Counted from the stretch's first letter, positions 6,941 through 12,689 are shown. The stretch is DNA of 12,923 bases from CAYIRQ01 sp964365905 (GCA_964365905.1 CAYIRQ010000031.1:1-12923), one strand, 5' to 3'. Numbers and translations: made by a program. The notes: a model not told the origin generated them from the sequence alone.

Positions 6941-7161
6941 TCAGAGAAGTTTCCGGAATGCCTCCACATCGAATCCCGCATCCTTGATGATGCTAAGGAG
7001 CAAGCCGCGCTTGAGGTCTTTCCGATGCAGGGGGACGGTGACGGCTATTTTCGCTCCCTGTGCAGCATGGACAAATGGCTTCCGACTTGTCGACCCTCCT
7101 CGAAGCCCGCCCTGCGGAGTGCCCGCACGACCTCCGCCGGTTTCAGCGAAGGGAACCGCAT
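6941..7161 (-). pseudogene. hicA: HicA-family mRNA interferase toxin, frameshifted
   Basis: Two overlapping frames together make a normal 73-residue HicA. The first 38 residues start at the ATG at 7161, one base after the hicB stop, and include the catalytic-His motif GSHLSMLH. They end at a TAG (7047-7045) just after an A4 run. Moving back one base, the -1 frame continues with VTVPLHRKDLKRGLL and ends at the TGA at 6943-6941. One extra A in the run would restore a single frame. HicA is a small dsRBD-like ribonuclease that cleaves mRNA and is held in check by HicB. This copy is inactive unless the ribosome slips at the A run or the base is a sequencing error. The intact antitoxin next to a broken toxin suggests a decaying module. 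Confidence 0.82.
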
Positions 7162-7162
7162 C

Positions 7163-7417
7163 CTATACGAGCGAGATGTCTATCGCGACGGTGATGACGG
7201 TTGCCCCGGGACGTTCCTCCAGAATCTCTTCGCCGAGATCCTGCAGCGCGAGCAGGTAACACTCAATCGCCTCCTTCGCGTACGTCTCCGCCTCTTCGAC
7301 GGTTTCTGCCTGTGTGTGGCATCCCGGTAGTGCAGGCACATGCACGATATACCCTCCCTCCTCTGCGGGTTCCAGGACGACTGTGTAATTGCGCGCTTTA
7401 TTCTGCGTCTTTGCCAT
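7163..7417 (-). CDS. hicB: HicB-family antitoxin
   Basis: An 84-aa protein with the HicB/UPF0150 partial RNase H-like fold: YTVVLEPAEEGGYIVHVPALPGC, then the helix ETVEEAETYAKEAIECYLLAL. No DNA-binding C-terminal domain is present, so it is the short form. It would neutralise HicA by direct binding. The order is antitoxin first and toxin second, with a one-base gap. The start at 7417 is the only ATG that gives the complete first strand. The gene begins 24 bases after the pilD stop, so it could be read from pilD or from its own extended -10 promoter. The frame is intact although hicA is not. Confidence 0.9.
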   Translation of the reverse strand: MAKTQNKARNYTVVLEPAEEGGYIVHVPALPGCHTQAETVEEAETYAKEAIECYLLALQDLGEEILEERPGATVITVAIDISLV

Positions 7418-7423
7418 GCATAC

Positions 7424-7432
7424 ATTCTACCA
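7424..7432 (-). promoter_or_regulatory. Possible extended -10 promoter of hicBA
   Basis: TG-G-TAGAAT on the minus strand (7432-7424) is an extended -10 element. Transcription would start at or next to the hicB ATG at 7417, giving a leaderless mRNA. No -35 box is convincing. Confidence 0.35.
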
Positions 7433-7441
7433 TGTGCGCTG

Positions 7442-7505
7442 TTACAAAAACAGCCGCATGTACTGCCGCAGAAATGCGTCGCCCGTGAAGAGCGCGAGGA
7501 GGGCG
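7442..7505 (-). repeat. Right direct repeat: pilD 3' end duplicated at 6864-6927
   Basis: These are the last 21 codons (stop included) of the intact pilD. 7449-7505 is almost identical to 6871-6927 and the final nine bases differ only synonymously. The two copies are 578 bp apart and enclose hicB and hicA, with almost nothing else in between. Confidence 0.85.
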
Positions 7506-8218
7506 CCGCTCGCAAGGAAGGGTCCGAATGCGATCGTCGCTCCCCCTTGTACAAGCCGCAGTGAAAGCAGGAGCGCGACCGCGAGTGCCCCCATGATGTA
7601 CGCGAAGAGAATGGCGATCGCGGTGAGCTTGAGTCCGAGGAGAAGTCCGATACTCGCGCCGAGGAGCACGTCGCCGCTGCCGATCCACGTCCCCCGACTC
7701 ATCACCCAAAGTCCGCCGAAGAATATGAAGGGCAGCGCGAGGCCGAGGAATGCATCGCGCATTCCCGTTCCATAGACGTCGGCCGCATGGAAGGAGCGGT
7801 AGAGCAGCGCGCCGAGGAAGAGGACGATGATGAAGACGTCGGGAATTCTCTGCGTGTCGAAGTCGTAGAATGCGATCAGGAGAATAGCGAAGACTGCGAT
7901 TCCAAGAAGCGGAAGGATCCACTGTTCCTCAGATCCGAAATGCGCGACGAGGAGGGCCGCGAGAAGCGCGGTGATTGCTTCGATCACCGGGTAACGCCAC
8001 GAGATCATGCGCTTGCAGGAGCGACACGCCCCGCCAAGGAGGAGGAAGCTTGCAATGGGCACGAGGTCATAGAAGTGGAGTGTGTGTTTGCAGTGCGGGC
8101 AGTTGGAGCGACCGAGGATGGATTCGTTTCGTGGAACGCGATCAAGCAGCACCGTCGCGAAACTTCCGAGAGAGAGACCGAAGAGTGCGGCGAAGAGAAT
8201 CTGGAGGGGGTAAGGCAT
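7442..8218 (-). CDS. pilD: Prepilin peptidase / N-methyltransferase PilD (type IV leader peptidase, A24)
   Basis: A 258-aa polytopic membrane protein. The N-terminal domain carries the zinc tetracysteine (CPHC and CRSC, about residues 40-70) and the start of the family signature (FGLSLGSFATVLLDRVPR). The catalytic aspartates are in FYDFDTQRIPD and GSGDVLLG, typical of A24 peptidases. Seven or eight hydrophobic segments are visible. It cleaves prepilin leaders after Gly and methylates the new N-terminus; the prepilin at 91-702 is a likely substrate. I chose the ATG at 8218. The ATG at 8230 lies in the loop of a perfect hairpin (8221-8239) and a TTG at 8248 lies in heptamer repeats. The gene is separate from the pilBC operon and follows yebC. 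Its last 64 bases are the right-hand repeat of the hicBA cassette. Confidence 0.94.
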   Translation of the reverse strand: MPYPLQILFAALFGLSLGSFATVLLDRVPRNESILGRSNCPHCKHTLHFYDLVPIASFLLLGGACRSCKRMISWRYPVIEAITALLAALLVAHFGSEEQWILPLLGIAVFAILLIAFYDFDTQRIPDVFIIVLFLGALLYRSFHAADVYGTGMRDAFLGLALPFIFFGGLWVMSRGTWIGSGDVLLGASIGLLLGLKLTAIAILFAYIMGALAVALLLSLRLVQGGATIAFGPFLASGALLALFTGDAFLRQYMRLFL

Positions 8219-8220
8219 CG

Positions 8221-8302
8221 CCGCCAGCATAGCTGGCGGAAATCTCAAATCTCAAATCTCAATTTTCAATTCATTGAACCCTGATACCTGAGACCTGAAA
8301 CC
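8221..8302. repeat. Hairpin plus heptamer arrays filling the yebC-pilD gap
   Basis: A perfect hairpin (CCGCCAGC-ATA-GCTGGCGG, 8221-8239) lies two bases before the pilD ATG. It is followed by about four 7-bp units of the type ATCTCAA (8242-8269, the last one degenerate). A second heptamer family (CTGATAC, CTGAGAC, CTGAAAC; 8281-8301) runs up to the yebC stop codon. The whole gap between yebC and pilD is thus repeat. The hairpin could mask the pilD ribosome site, which otherwise shows no Shine-Dalgarno. Confidence 0.85.
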
Positions 8303-9040
8303 TCAGTGCAGCTCCGCATTCGTATGCACCTCAGCAACGTCATCATCCCCTTCCAGTGCTTCAAGGAGTGCAACAACACGTTTGCCAAGAGCGGCATCGG
8401 TAATACTGACTGTTTGCTCTGGCACATACTTGAGACCAGCCTCTTCAATCACGCAGCCCAGATTCTTTAGAGCATTGCGCGCACTCCCCCACTCTGCGGG
8501 CTTCGTCGTCACTGTTACGCTCCCATCGTCCCACTCAATGTCTTCTGCTCCAGCGTCGATCAATTGCAGTTCCACCACATCTTTGCCATTGTCCATTGTC
8601 CCTTGTCCACTCGTCGCAACGACCACTCCCTTCCTCGCGAACATCCATGAGACGGATCCGCTCTCCGCAAACCGGCCGTCGTGCCTGTGGAGAATTGCCT
8701 TGATGTTCGCGATTGTGCGATTCCGGTTATCGGTGAGACATTCGATGAGGAACGCGGTTCCACCGGGCCCGTACGCTTCATACAGAATCTCCTCCATGCG
8801 CGCGGCATCCTTGAGTGCCCCCGTTCCCTTTTTGATCGCGCGATCCATGATGCTGCTTGGGATGCTGTCGGCGCGCGCACTGTCGAGAGCGCTCCGCAGT
8901 TTCGCATTAAGATTCGGATCTCCTCCGTCGCGCGCCGCCATTTCGATCAGGCGCGCATGTTTCGTATAGATCTTTCCACGCCGTGCATCCTGCGACTCCT
9001 TCCGTACGCGAATGTTTGCCCATTTGGAGTGACCGGACAT
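8303..9040 (-). CDS. yebC: YebC/PmpR family protein
   Basis: A 245-aa protein beginning with the family hallmark MSGHSKWANI, followed by RRGKIYTKHARLIEMAARDGGDP and the IMDRAIKKGTG segment. Three-domain architecture and length are normal. Family members were described as DNA-binding transcriptional regulators; more recent work links them to ribosomes and relief of translational stalling, so the exact role is left open. The start at 9040 is set by the conserved N-terminus. There is no Shine-Dalgarno, and TACAAT stands close upstream as a possible -10 of a near-leaderless transcript. Oddity: near residue 150 three copies of a 7-bp repeat (8586-8606) are translated as part of SGQGTMDNGKD, in a loop where homologues are normally shorter. 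It lies between pyrC and pilD, with no obvious link to either. Confidence 0.95.
   Translation of the reverse strand: MSGHSKWANIRVRKESQDARRGKIYTKHARLIEMAARDGGDPNLNAKLRSALDSARADSIPSSIMDRAIKKGTGALKDAARMEEILYEAYGPGGTAFLIECLTDNRNRTIANIKAILHRHDGRFAESGSVSWMFARKGVVVATSGQGTMDNGKDVVELQLIDAGAEDIEWDDGSVTVTTKPAEWGSARNALKNLGCVIEEAGLKYVPEQTVSITDAALGKRVVALLEALEGDDDVAEVHTNAELH
8586..8606. repeat. Three 7-bp repeats inside yebC
   Basis: CCATTGT, CCATTGT, CCCTTGT. The unit is the reverse complement, rotated, of the GGACAAT unit in the prepilin leader (636-663). At 21 bp the array adds exactly seven codons, so the frame is kept. Confidence 0.75.
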
Positions 9041-9083
9041 GCTTGGATTGTAGGAAACCGAGGAGTCCGAAGAAACCGACCTG

Positions 9084-9114
9084 TCCACCGTAGCTCCGAA
9101 GGAGCGAAGGTGGA
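9084..9114. repeat. Intergenic hairpin with GTA/GAA internal loop
   Basis: TCCACC-GTA-GCTCC-GAA-GGAGC-GAA-GGTGGA: 6-bp outer stem, symmetrical GTA/GAA internal loop, 5-bp inner stem, GAA loop. It lies between pyrC (stop 9130) and yebC (start 9040). The element at 12838-12866 has the same plan, so this is a repeated element and not a simple terminator; no T-run follows. Confidence 0.7.
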
Positions 9115-9129
9115 AGAGTCCGACGAACG

Positions 9130-10446
9130 TTATGAAAAAGTCTCGATCCTTCCAGTCACTTTCCACCCCTCATACGGCGTCCACCCACACTTTGAATGCA
9201 GTTCTTTGCCACGAATGAGCCAGGTTTCCCTGGGGTTTACCACTATGGAATGGGGTTTGCCAGGGTTCCACTCCGGTTTACCAAGGGAGAAAATACTATT
9301 CGGTTTGTCATACAGGAGCCGAACAATGTCTGAAATCTGAAATCTGACATCTGACATCTGACATCGAGGTTTGCCTTGTGCATCCCACGGCCCTTCCCCA
9401 AGCGCGCAGCTTAAAAGTAATGGCAACATCGTTTCCGCTCCCGGCACCCCACTCGGAGCATCCAACGGATTTTTCGTTCGCTTGGAAGCGATTGTGTGAG
9501 GTGCGTGGTCAGATGCGATGCAATCAACGGTCTTGTCTTCTATTCCCCTCCACAATGCTTCAGTATGCTCGTGAGTGCGAAGGGGTGGATTCATCTTCGC
9601 AAATGTTCCGAGTGTTTTGTAATCATCCACAGTCAGGAAGAGGTGGTGCGGGGCCACTTCGCATGTGACACGCAATCCTTCCTTCTTTGCTTGCTTCACA
9701 AGTTCAAGCTCATCTCTTGTCGAGAGATGGGCAATGTGAAGATGCGTTCCATATTCTCTTGCAAGGTGAATTGCATACGTCGTTGCTTTCACCGCGGCTT
9801 CAATAGAACGGATCTTTGAATGAGTATCGATTCCTAACCCTAACCCCAGCCCCAACCCTTTTTGGTTTTCTCGTATCACTCCCTCATCCTCGCAGTGGCA
9901 AACAACCGGCAAACCAAGCTTCGAGCAAACCTGGAAAACCTCTCCGGCAATCCCCTCTTCTGCTTTCTGGTTCCCTGTGGAGTGTCCGAGGTAGAGCTTC
10001 ACGCCGGGAACATATTTTTTGAGCTCCTCGCTCTGCATCACTTTTTGGAATTCCAGAATATGCTCGCTCTTTGTTGCACCGAAGAAAAAGCGCATATCAA
10101 TATTTCTGATTTCTGATTTCCCGTTCAGGGCCTGAGAGCCCTTCACCCCTCGACTCCGCTCGGGGTGACCCTGAGCTTGTTGAAGGGTCAGGGCCTCGAA
10201 CGGCTGATTTCTGATTATCTCCCATCTCGCAATTTTCTCCCTCAGTGCAGCAACGGTGGACGTAGGAGGATCTGTATTTGGCATATCGCACACCGTTGTC
10301 ACTCCCCCACTCCATGCGGCTTCCGCTCCGCTTCTCATATCTTCCGCATCGGTATTCCCCGGTTCGCGGAAGTGGACGTGGCAATCGATGAGGCCGGGGA
10401 AGGCGATCAGTTCCGACGAACCCCTTCTTGAGTCTTCAGTGAGCAT
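9130..10446 (-). CDS. pyrC: Dihydroorotase PyrC with in-frame repeat insertions
   Basis: A 438-aa amidohydrolase that closes carbamoyl-aspartate to dihydroorotate, step three of UMP synthesis. Metal and active-site residues are present: H23 and H25 in HVHFREPG, likely carbamylated K150 (VKLYLG), H184 (CHCED), H240 (IAHLS) and D313 (SDHAPH). The N-terminus is short: the usual beta-domain of about 45 residues before PGLID is reduced to 16 residues. Three stretches look foreign to the family and correspond to DNA repeats: about 77-115 (a palindromic repeat giving QQAQGHPERSRG), 197-205 (Gly-Leu repeats) and about 361-373 (heptamers). All keep the frame and miss the catalytic motifs. The gene lies downstream of a palindromic operator shared with the TrpR-like gene. 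The family is confident; activity is likely but untested. Confidence 0.92.
   Translation of the reverse strand: MLTEDSRRGSSELIAFPGLIDCHVHFREPGNTDAEDMRSGAEAAWSGGVTTVCDMPNTDPPTSTVAALREKIARWEIIRNQPFEALTLQQAQGHPERSRGVKGSQALNGKSEIRNIDMRFFFGATKSEHILEFQKVMQSEELKKYVPGVKLYLGHSTGNQKAEEGIAGEVFQVCSKLGLPVVCHCEDEGVIRENQKGLGLGLGLGIDTHSKIRSIEAAVKATTYAIHLAREYGTHLHIAHLSTRDELELVKQAKKEGLRVTCEVAPHHLFLTVDDYKTLGTFAKMNPPLRTHEHTEALWRGIEDKTVDCIASDHAPHTIASKRTKNPLDAPSGVPGAETMLPLLLSCALGEGPWDAQGKPRCQMSDVRFQISDIVRLLYDKPNSIFSLGKPEWNPGKPHSIVVNPRETWLIRGKELHSKCGWTPYEGWKVTGRIETFS
9331..9365. repeat. Five 7-bp repeats inside pyrC
   Basis: Two copies of TGAAATC then three of TGACATC, perfect and without gaps. They encode a short stretch containing MSDVRFQISD near residue 368 of PyrC, in a loop before the C-terminal helices. 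Confidence 0.9.
9834..9858. repeat. Hexamer repeat inside pyrC (Gly-Leu tract)
   Basis: CTAACC, CTAACC, CCAGCC, CCAACC in tandem. On the coding strand it gives a Gly-Leu repeat at PyrC residues 197-205. It resembles telomeric repeats only by chance: it is internal, short and coding. Confidence 0.8.
10102..10213. repeat. REP-like palindromic element bounded by heptamers, inside pyrC
   Basis: Units of ATTTCTG flank both sides (10102-10115 and 10207-10213). Between them is a palindrome-rich core with CCCTTCACCCCTCGACTCCG and, further on, GAGCTTGTTGAAGGG, plus GTCAGGGCCT/TTCAGGGCCT near both edges. Translated, it gives a QQAQGHPERSRG-type sequence, which I recognise as a widespread intergenic palindrome seen in many bacterial genomes and often mistranslated. 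Here it lies inside an otherwise sound pyrC and is read through. Confidence 0.75.
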
Positions 10447-10453
10447 TACAAAA

Positions 10454-10482
10454 ACTATAACAGTGTGAGACTGTTATGCCCA
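10454..10482 (-). promoter_or_regulatory. Possible promoter of pyrC
   Basis: Minus strand: -35 TGGGCA (10482-10477), 17-bp spacer, -10 TATAGT (10459-10454), ending seven bases before the ATG at 10446, so the mRNA would be leaderless or nearly so. The spacer is occupied by the palindrome 10457-10477. Confidence 0.45.
10457..10477. promoter_or_regulatory. Palindrome in the pyrC promoter
   Basis: ATAACAG, seven bases, CTGTTAT: perfect 7-bp arms overlapping the -10 and the spacer of the predicted pyrC promoter. A repressor bound here would block transcription. It differs in sequence from the operator at 10509-10534. Confidence 0.5.
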
Positions 10483-10508
10483 TATCTCTCTTCCCGTTCC
10501 CATGACAC

Positions 10509-10534
10509 GTACCAGTATATCGTCATACTGGTAC
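10509..10534. promoter_or_regulatory. Operator-like palindrome upstream of pyrC (copy 1)
   Basis: Perfect 10-bp arms GTACCAGTAT / ATACTGGTAC around a 6-base centre (ATCGTC). The 25 bases 10510-10534 recur identically at 11062-11086 in front of the TrpR-like gene. The half-sites resemble the GTACTAG half of the E. coli trp operator. No T-run follows on either side, so a terminator is less likely. Confidence 0.7.
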
Positions 10535-10568
10535 AGGCAGTTCCTTTTTCTTTTAGCAGAAACAATTC

Positions 10569-11030
10569 TTACAGCTCCACCTCGTACATATCTGGATCAC
10601 CGAGGAGAAGATTGAAAAATAGAAATTCTGCCGGATAGCGCTTGCGAAGAGCGCGAAAACTCGTCGGATCCAGCGAGATTCTTCCAACACGTTTTTTCTT
10701 TTCCCCTTCTTCACTGGCTTTTGCGAGGACATCGCTGAGTACCGTACGGTAATTTGCAAGCTGTCCCTCGAGCAATTGGTGCACCGTGCGGATTGTGTCG
10801 ATCCCCACGCCATGCTCCGCGCGAATCTCCAAGTACGTTTTTCCAAGAAGGAGGCCATGAGCGATGCGAAGACGCCGGATGACCATAATTCGTTCACTGT
10901 GTGTGAGGAGAACATTAAAGAGTGTGACGATGTCCTTCCGTCGTGGAAGACGCAGAAGAAACACTTCAAGCTCTTTCTGCATTGCTTGCAACTCCCGCGG
11001 AGAGAGTTTGCGAGGCTCCACTTTGCTCAT
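10569..11030 (-). CDS. TrpR/YerC-family DNA-binding protein with C-terminal extension
   Basis: A 153-aa protein. Residues about 10-105 match the all-helical TrpR/YerC family: LTHSERIMVIRRLRIAHGLLLGKTYLEIRAE, then the recognition helix in GVGIDTIRTVHQLL. The last about 45 residues, containing KKKRVGRISLDP and ending in MYEVEL, are beyond the usual length of about 100 aa and are of unknown role. The start at 11030 puts the family sequence near the N-terminus; the upstream in-frame stretch is operator and intergenic DNA. The gene lies between pyrB and pyrC, each boundary carrying the same 25-bp palindrome, which suggests autoregulation and control of pyrC. The ligand is unknown; tryptophan should not be assumed, since YerC-type members do not all respond to it. 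Confidence 0.85.
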   Translation of the reverse strand: MSKVEPRKLSPRELQAMQKELEVFLLRLPRRKDIVTLFNVLLTHSERIMVIRRLRIAHGLLLGKTYLEIRAEHGVGIDTIRTVHQLLEGQLANYRTVLSDVLAKASEEGEKKKRVGRISLDPTSFRALRKRYPAEFLFFNLLLGDPDMYEVEL

Positions 11031-11061
11031 GGTACCTACCCTAACACCCGAAAGAATAAAA

Positions 11062-11086
11062 TACCAGTATATCGTCATACTGGTAC
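11062..11086. promoter_or_regulatory. Operator-like palindrome upstream of the TrpR-like gene (copy 2)
   Basis: Identical over 25 bases to 10510-10534; arms TACCAGTAT / ATACTGGTA. It ends 31 bases before the regulator's ATG at 11030 and overlaps both candidate -10 elements there (TATACT at 11071-11066 and TGGTATTTT at 11066-11058), as expected for an autorepressor site. Confidence 0.7.
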
Positions 11087-11124
11087 GAGTGCTCAAAGGA
11101 GTGTGTTCCGCAACACTTCGAATC

Positions 11125-11151
11125 AAAAAAACTGCAAGGGGCTCAAGCCTT
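11125..11151 (-). terminator. Possible terminator at the end of pyrB
   Basis: On the minus strand an AAGG...CCTT stem overlapping the pyrB stop is followed four bases later by seven T (11131-11125). The stem is weak (4 bp), so efficiency is doubtful. Confidence 0.3.
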
Positions 11152-12063
11152 CCCAAGCATCATCGCAAGCAGCGCCATGCGAATGGGTATTCCATTGTGG
11201 GCCTGGGCAAAGTAGCGGGCGTTTGGCAGAGCATCAACCGACGGATCAATCTCATCAATACGCGGCAGGGGATCCATGATCGTGACGTTTTTTTCGGAAA
11301 GCATCGGAGCGGTCAGGATAAATTCCTTCCGCAATCTTTGAAATTCGCCGGGATCCGTGAAGCGTTCTTCCTGCAGCCGATTCATATAGAGGATGTCCGC
11401 ATTTGTTCCATCAGAGAGAGAAGAGCTTTCGGTGCACACGACTCCCTTTCCCCTGAGCTCAGCGAGAAGTGCCGGCGATGCACGCAAACTGGGAGGCGAG
11501 ATGAACGTGAAGCGATTGCCGGGATAGTGACTGAGACTGCGCGCGAGCGATCGGATCGTTCGTGAATGAAGAGGATCGCAGGCGAATGCAACATGGAGGT
11601 TTGAAAGTCTCCCCTTCTCCTTCCAAATCGTGTAGAGATCGAGGAGCGCCTGCGTGGGATGCTCGTTGCCGCCATCACCCGCGTTGATGAACGGGACCGC
11701 ACTCACACTTGCAGCTCTCTCCGCCGCTCCCGATTCCGGATGCCGCATCACGATGAGGTCGGCGTATCCCATCACCATACGAATCGTATCCTCGATGCTC
11801 TCCCCTTTCTTCATCGAGCTCATTTCTTTTCCCTGGGCAACGATCATACCTGCACCCAGTCGAGACGCTGCAGCCTGAAAACTGAGCATCGTTCGGGAAC
11901 TTGGTTCATAGAAAAGCAGCGCCACCACTCTGTCTGCGAGTATCCGGGAACGACCTTGTGTTTTCCGGATGGTTGCCATGTCGTCCGCAACGCGAAAGAT
12001 CGCTTGCACAACTTCGGGGGTGAGTTGTGAGGCGGAGGTGAGGTGGCGGAAGGGAAGCGACAT
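11143..12063 (-). CDS. pyrB: Aspartate carbamoyltransferase catalytic subunit PyrB
   Basis: A 306-aa enzyme that joins carbamoyl phosphate to aspartate, step two of UMP synthesis. Visible motifs: the carbamoyl-phosphate loop FYEPSSRTMLSF, the mobile loop with KEMSSMKKGESIEDT, MRHPESG, the INAGDGGNEHPTQALLDLY segment, and DPLPRIDEI near the C-terminus. Length is normal for the catalytic chain, and no regulatory PyrI is nearby. The ATG at 12063 fits the family N-terminus and lies ten bases after the upstream stop, so it is co-transcribed with the MerR-like gene; a start at 12147 would overlap that gene and add low-complexity residues. No Shine-Dalgarno. PyrC is two genes downstream. Confidence 0.95.
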   Translation of the reverse strand: MSLPFRHLTSASQLTPEVVQAIFRVADDMATIRKTQGRSRILADRVVALLFYEPSSRTMLSFQAAASRLGAGMIVAQGKEMSSMKKGESIEDTIRMVMGYADLIVMRHPESGAAERAASVSAVPFINAGDGGNEHPTQALLDLYTIWKEKGRLSNLHVAFACDPLHSRTIRSLARSLSHYPGNRFTFISPPSLRASPALLAELRGKGVVCTESSSLSDGTNADILYMNRLQEERFTDPGEFQRLRKEFILTAPMLSEKNVTIMDPLPRIDEIDPSVDALPNARYFAQAHNGIPIRMALLAMMLGKA

Positions 12064-12073
12064 CAAAGCGAGT

Positions 12074-12646
12074 TTACGTCGAGAACGCCTTCTGTGCGAA
12101 GAACCAGATGAGGAAGATGAAGCCGGAGGCAAATGCGGTGACAACAACCGCTTCCACGAGCCACAGGAGCAATTGAGATTTCATATTCGGTCCCTTTTCC
12201 ATCACGGGCGTGGTTTCTTCCGTGGATTTCGTACGAGCGGGAAGCAGGCGGTCAAAGCGATCCTCTGCTTTCTGGAGAAGCGTTTGAAGCAGGGTGACCT
12301 GCGATCGAAGCAATACGTTCTCCCGTTCCAGCGATGCCTTCGTCGTTTCGCCGAGTGAGTCGTTACTACCTTCCGTCTCTCCCCTACCCTCCTCCGTTTC
12401 CCCGGTTTTCCCAGGTAAGCTCGCAAGCTCATCGCGGATTTGCTGCAGCGTTCGACCGCGACTCCGAAGTTCCCGTGTCTGCTTCAATACTTCCAAAATG
12501 GTTTCGTCGAAGAGAAGTGCGTTCGCGGCACCACGCTCTGTGTGCTTTTCGAATAACACAGGAAGCGCCTCTTTCATCCGCCGAATGAATTTGACGGAGA
12601 GTCCGGAGGCGGAAGCGGCCTGATCGATCGTGTATGGGGATGGCAT
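12074..12646 (-). CDS. MerR-like HTH protein with coiled coil and C-terminal membrane anchor
   Basis: A 190-aa protein not assignable to a named family. Residues 4-35 resemble a MerR winged helix-turn-helix (YTIDQAASASGLSVKFIRRM), and the remainder to about 75 fits its wing and linker helix. Residues 78-105 are an acidic Gly/Ser/Glu linker, 105-134 a probable coiled coil, and 158-184 one strong transmembrane helix close to the C-terminus. The predicted topology puts the HTH in the cytoplasm, tethered to the membrane. The start at 12646 opens the HTH directly; upstream codons run through hairpin DNA and are unlikely to be coding. It is probably first in a transcript with pyrB. A link to pyrimidine control is possible only by position. 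Confidence 0.75.
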   Translation of the reverse strand: MPSPYTIDQAASASGLSVKFIRRMKEALPVLFEKHTERGAANALLFDETILEVLKQTRELRSRGRTLQQIRDELASLPGKTGETEEGRGETEGSNDSLGETTKASLERENVLLRSQVTLLQTLLQKAEDRFDRLLPARTKSTEETTPVMEKGPNMKSQLLLWLVEAVVVTAFASGFIFLIWFFAQKAFST

Positions 12647-12660
12647 ACGGTCTGGTAAAG

Positions 12661-12689
12661 AGGATAAACGAATGGGAATCTGTTGGCAA
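12661..12689 (-). promoter_or_regulatory. Predicted promoter of the MerR-like gene and pyrB
   Basis: Minus strand: -35 TTGCCA (12689-12684, 5 of 6), 17-bp spacer, -10 TATCCT (12666-12661). The start would be near 12654, giving a leader of only about eight bases before the ATG at 12646. Confidence 0.5.

Noticed and set aside
8249..9372. CRISPR array from the tandem repeats
   Set aside because: Units are 7 bp with no spacers and no cas genes.
9834..9858. Telomere-like CCCTAA repeat
   Set aside because: Only four imperfect units, inside an open coding frame, far from any end.
10509..10534. Palindrome as an intrinsic terminator of the TrpR-like gene
   Set aside because: No T-run follows on the minus strand, and an identical copy stands upstream of the same gene.
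5731..12063. UGA-recoded genetic code (code 25) suggested by a CPR-like organism
   Set aside because: Several sound genes (response regulator, pilB, pyrB, yebC) end at TGA exactly where their families end.
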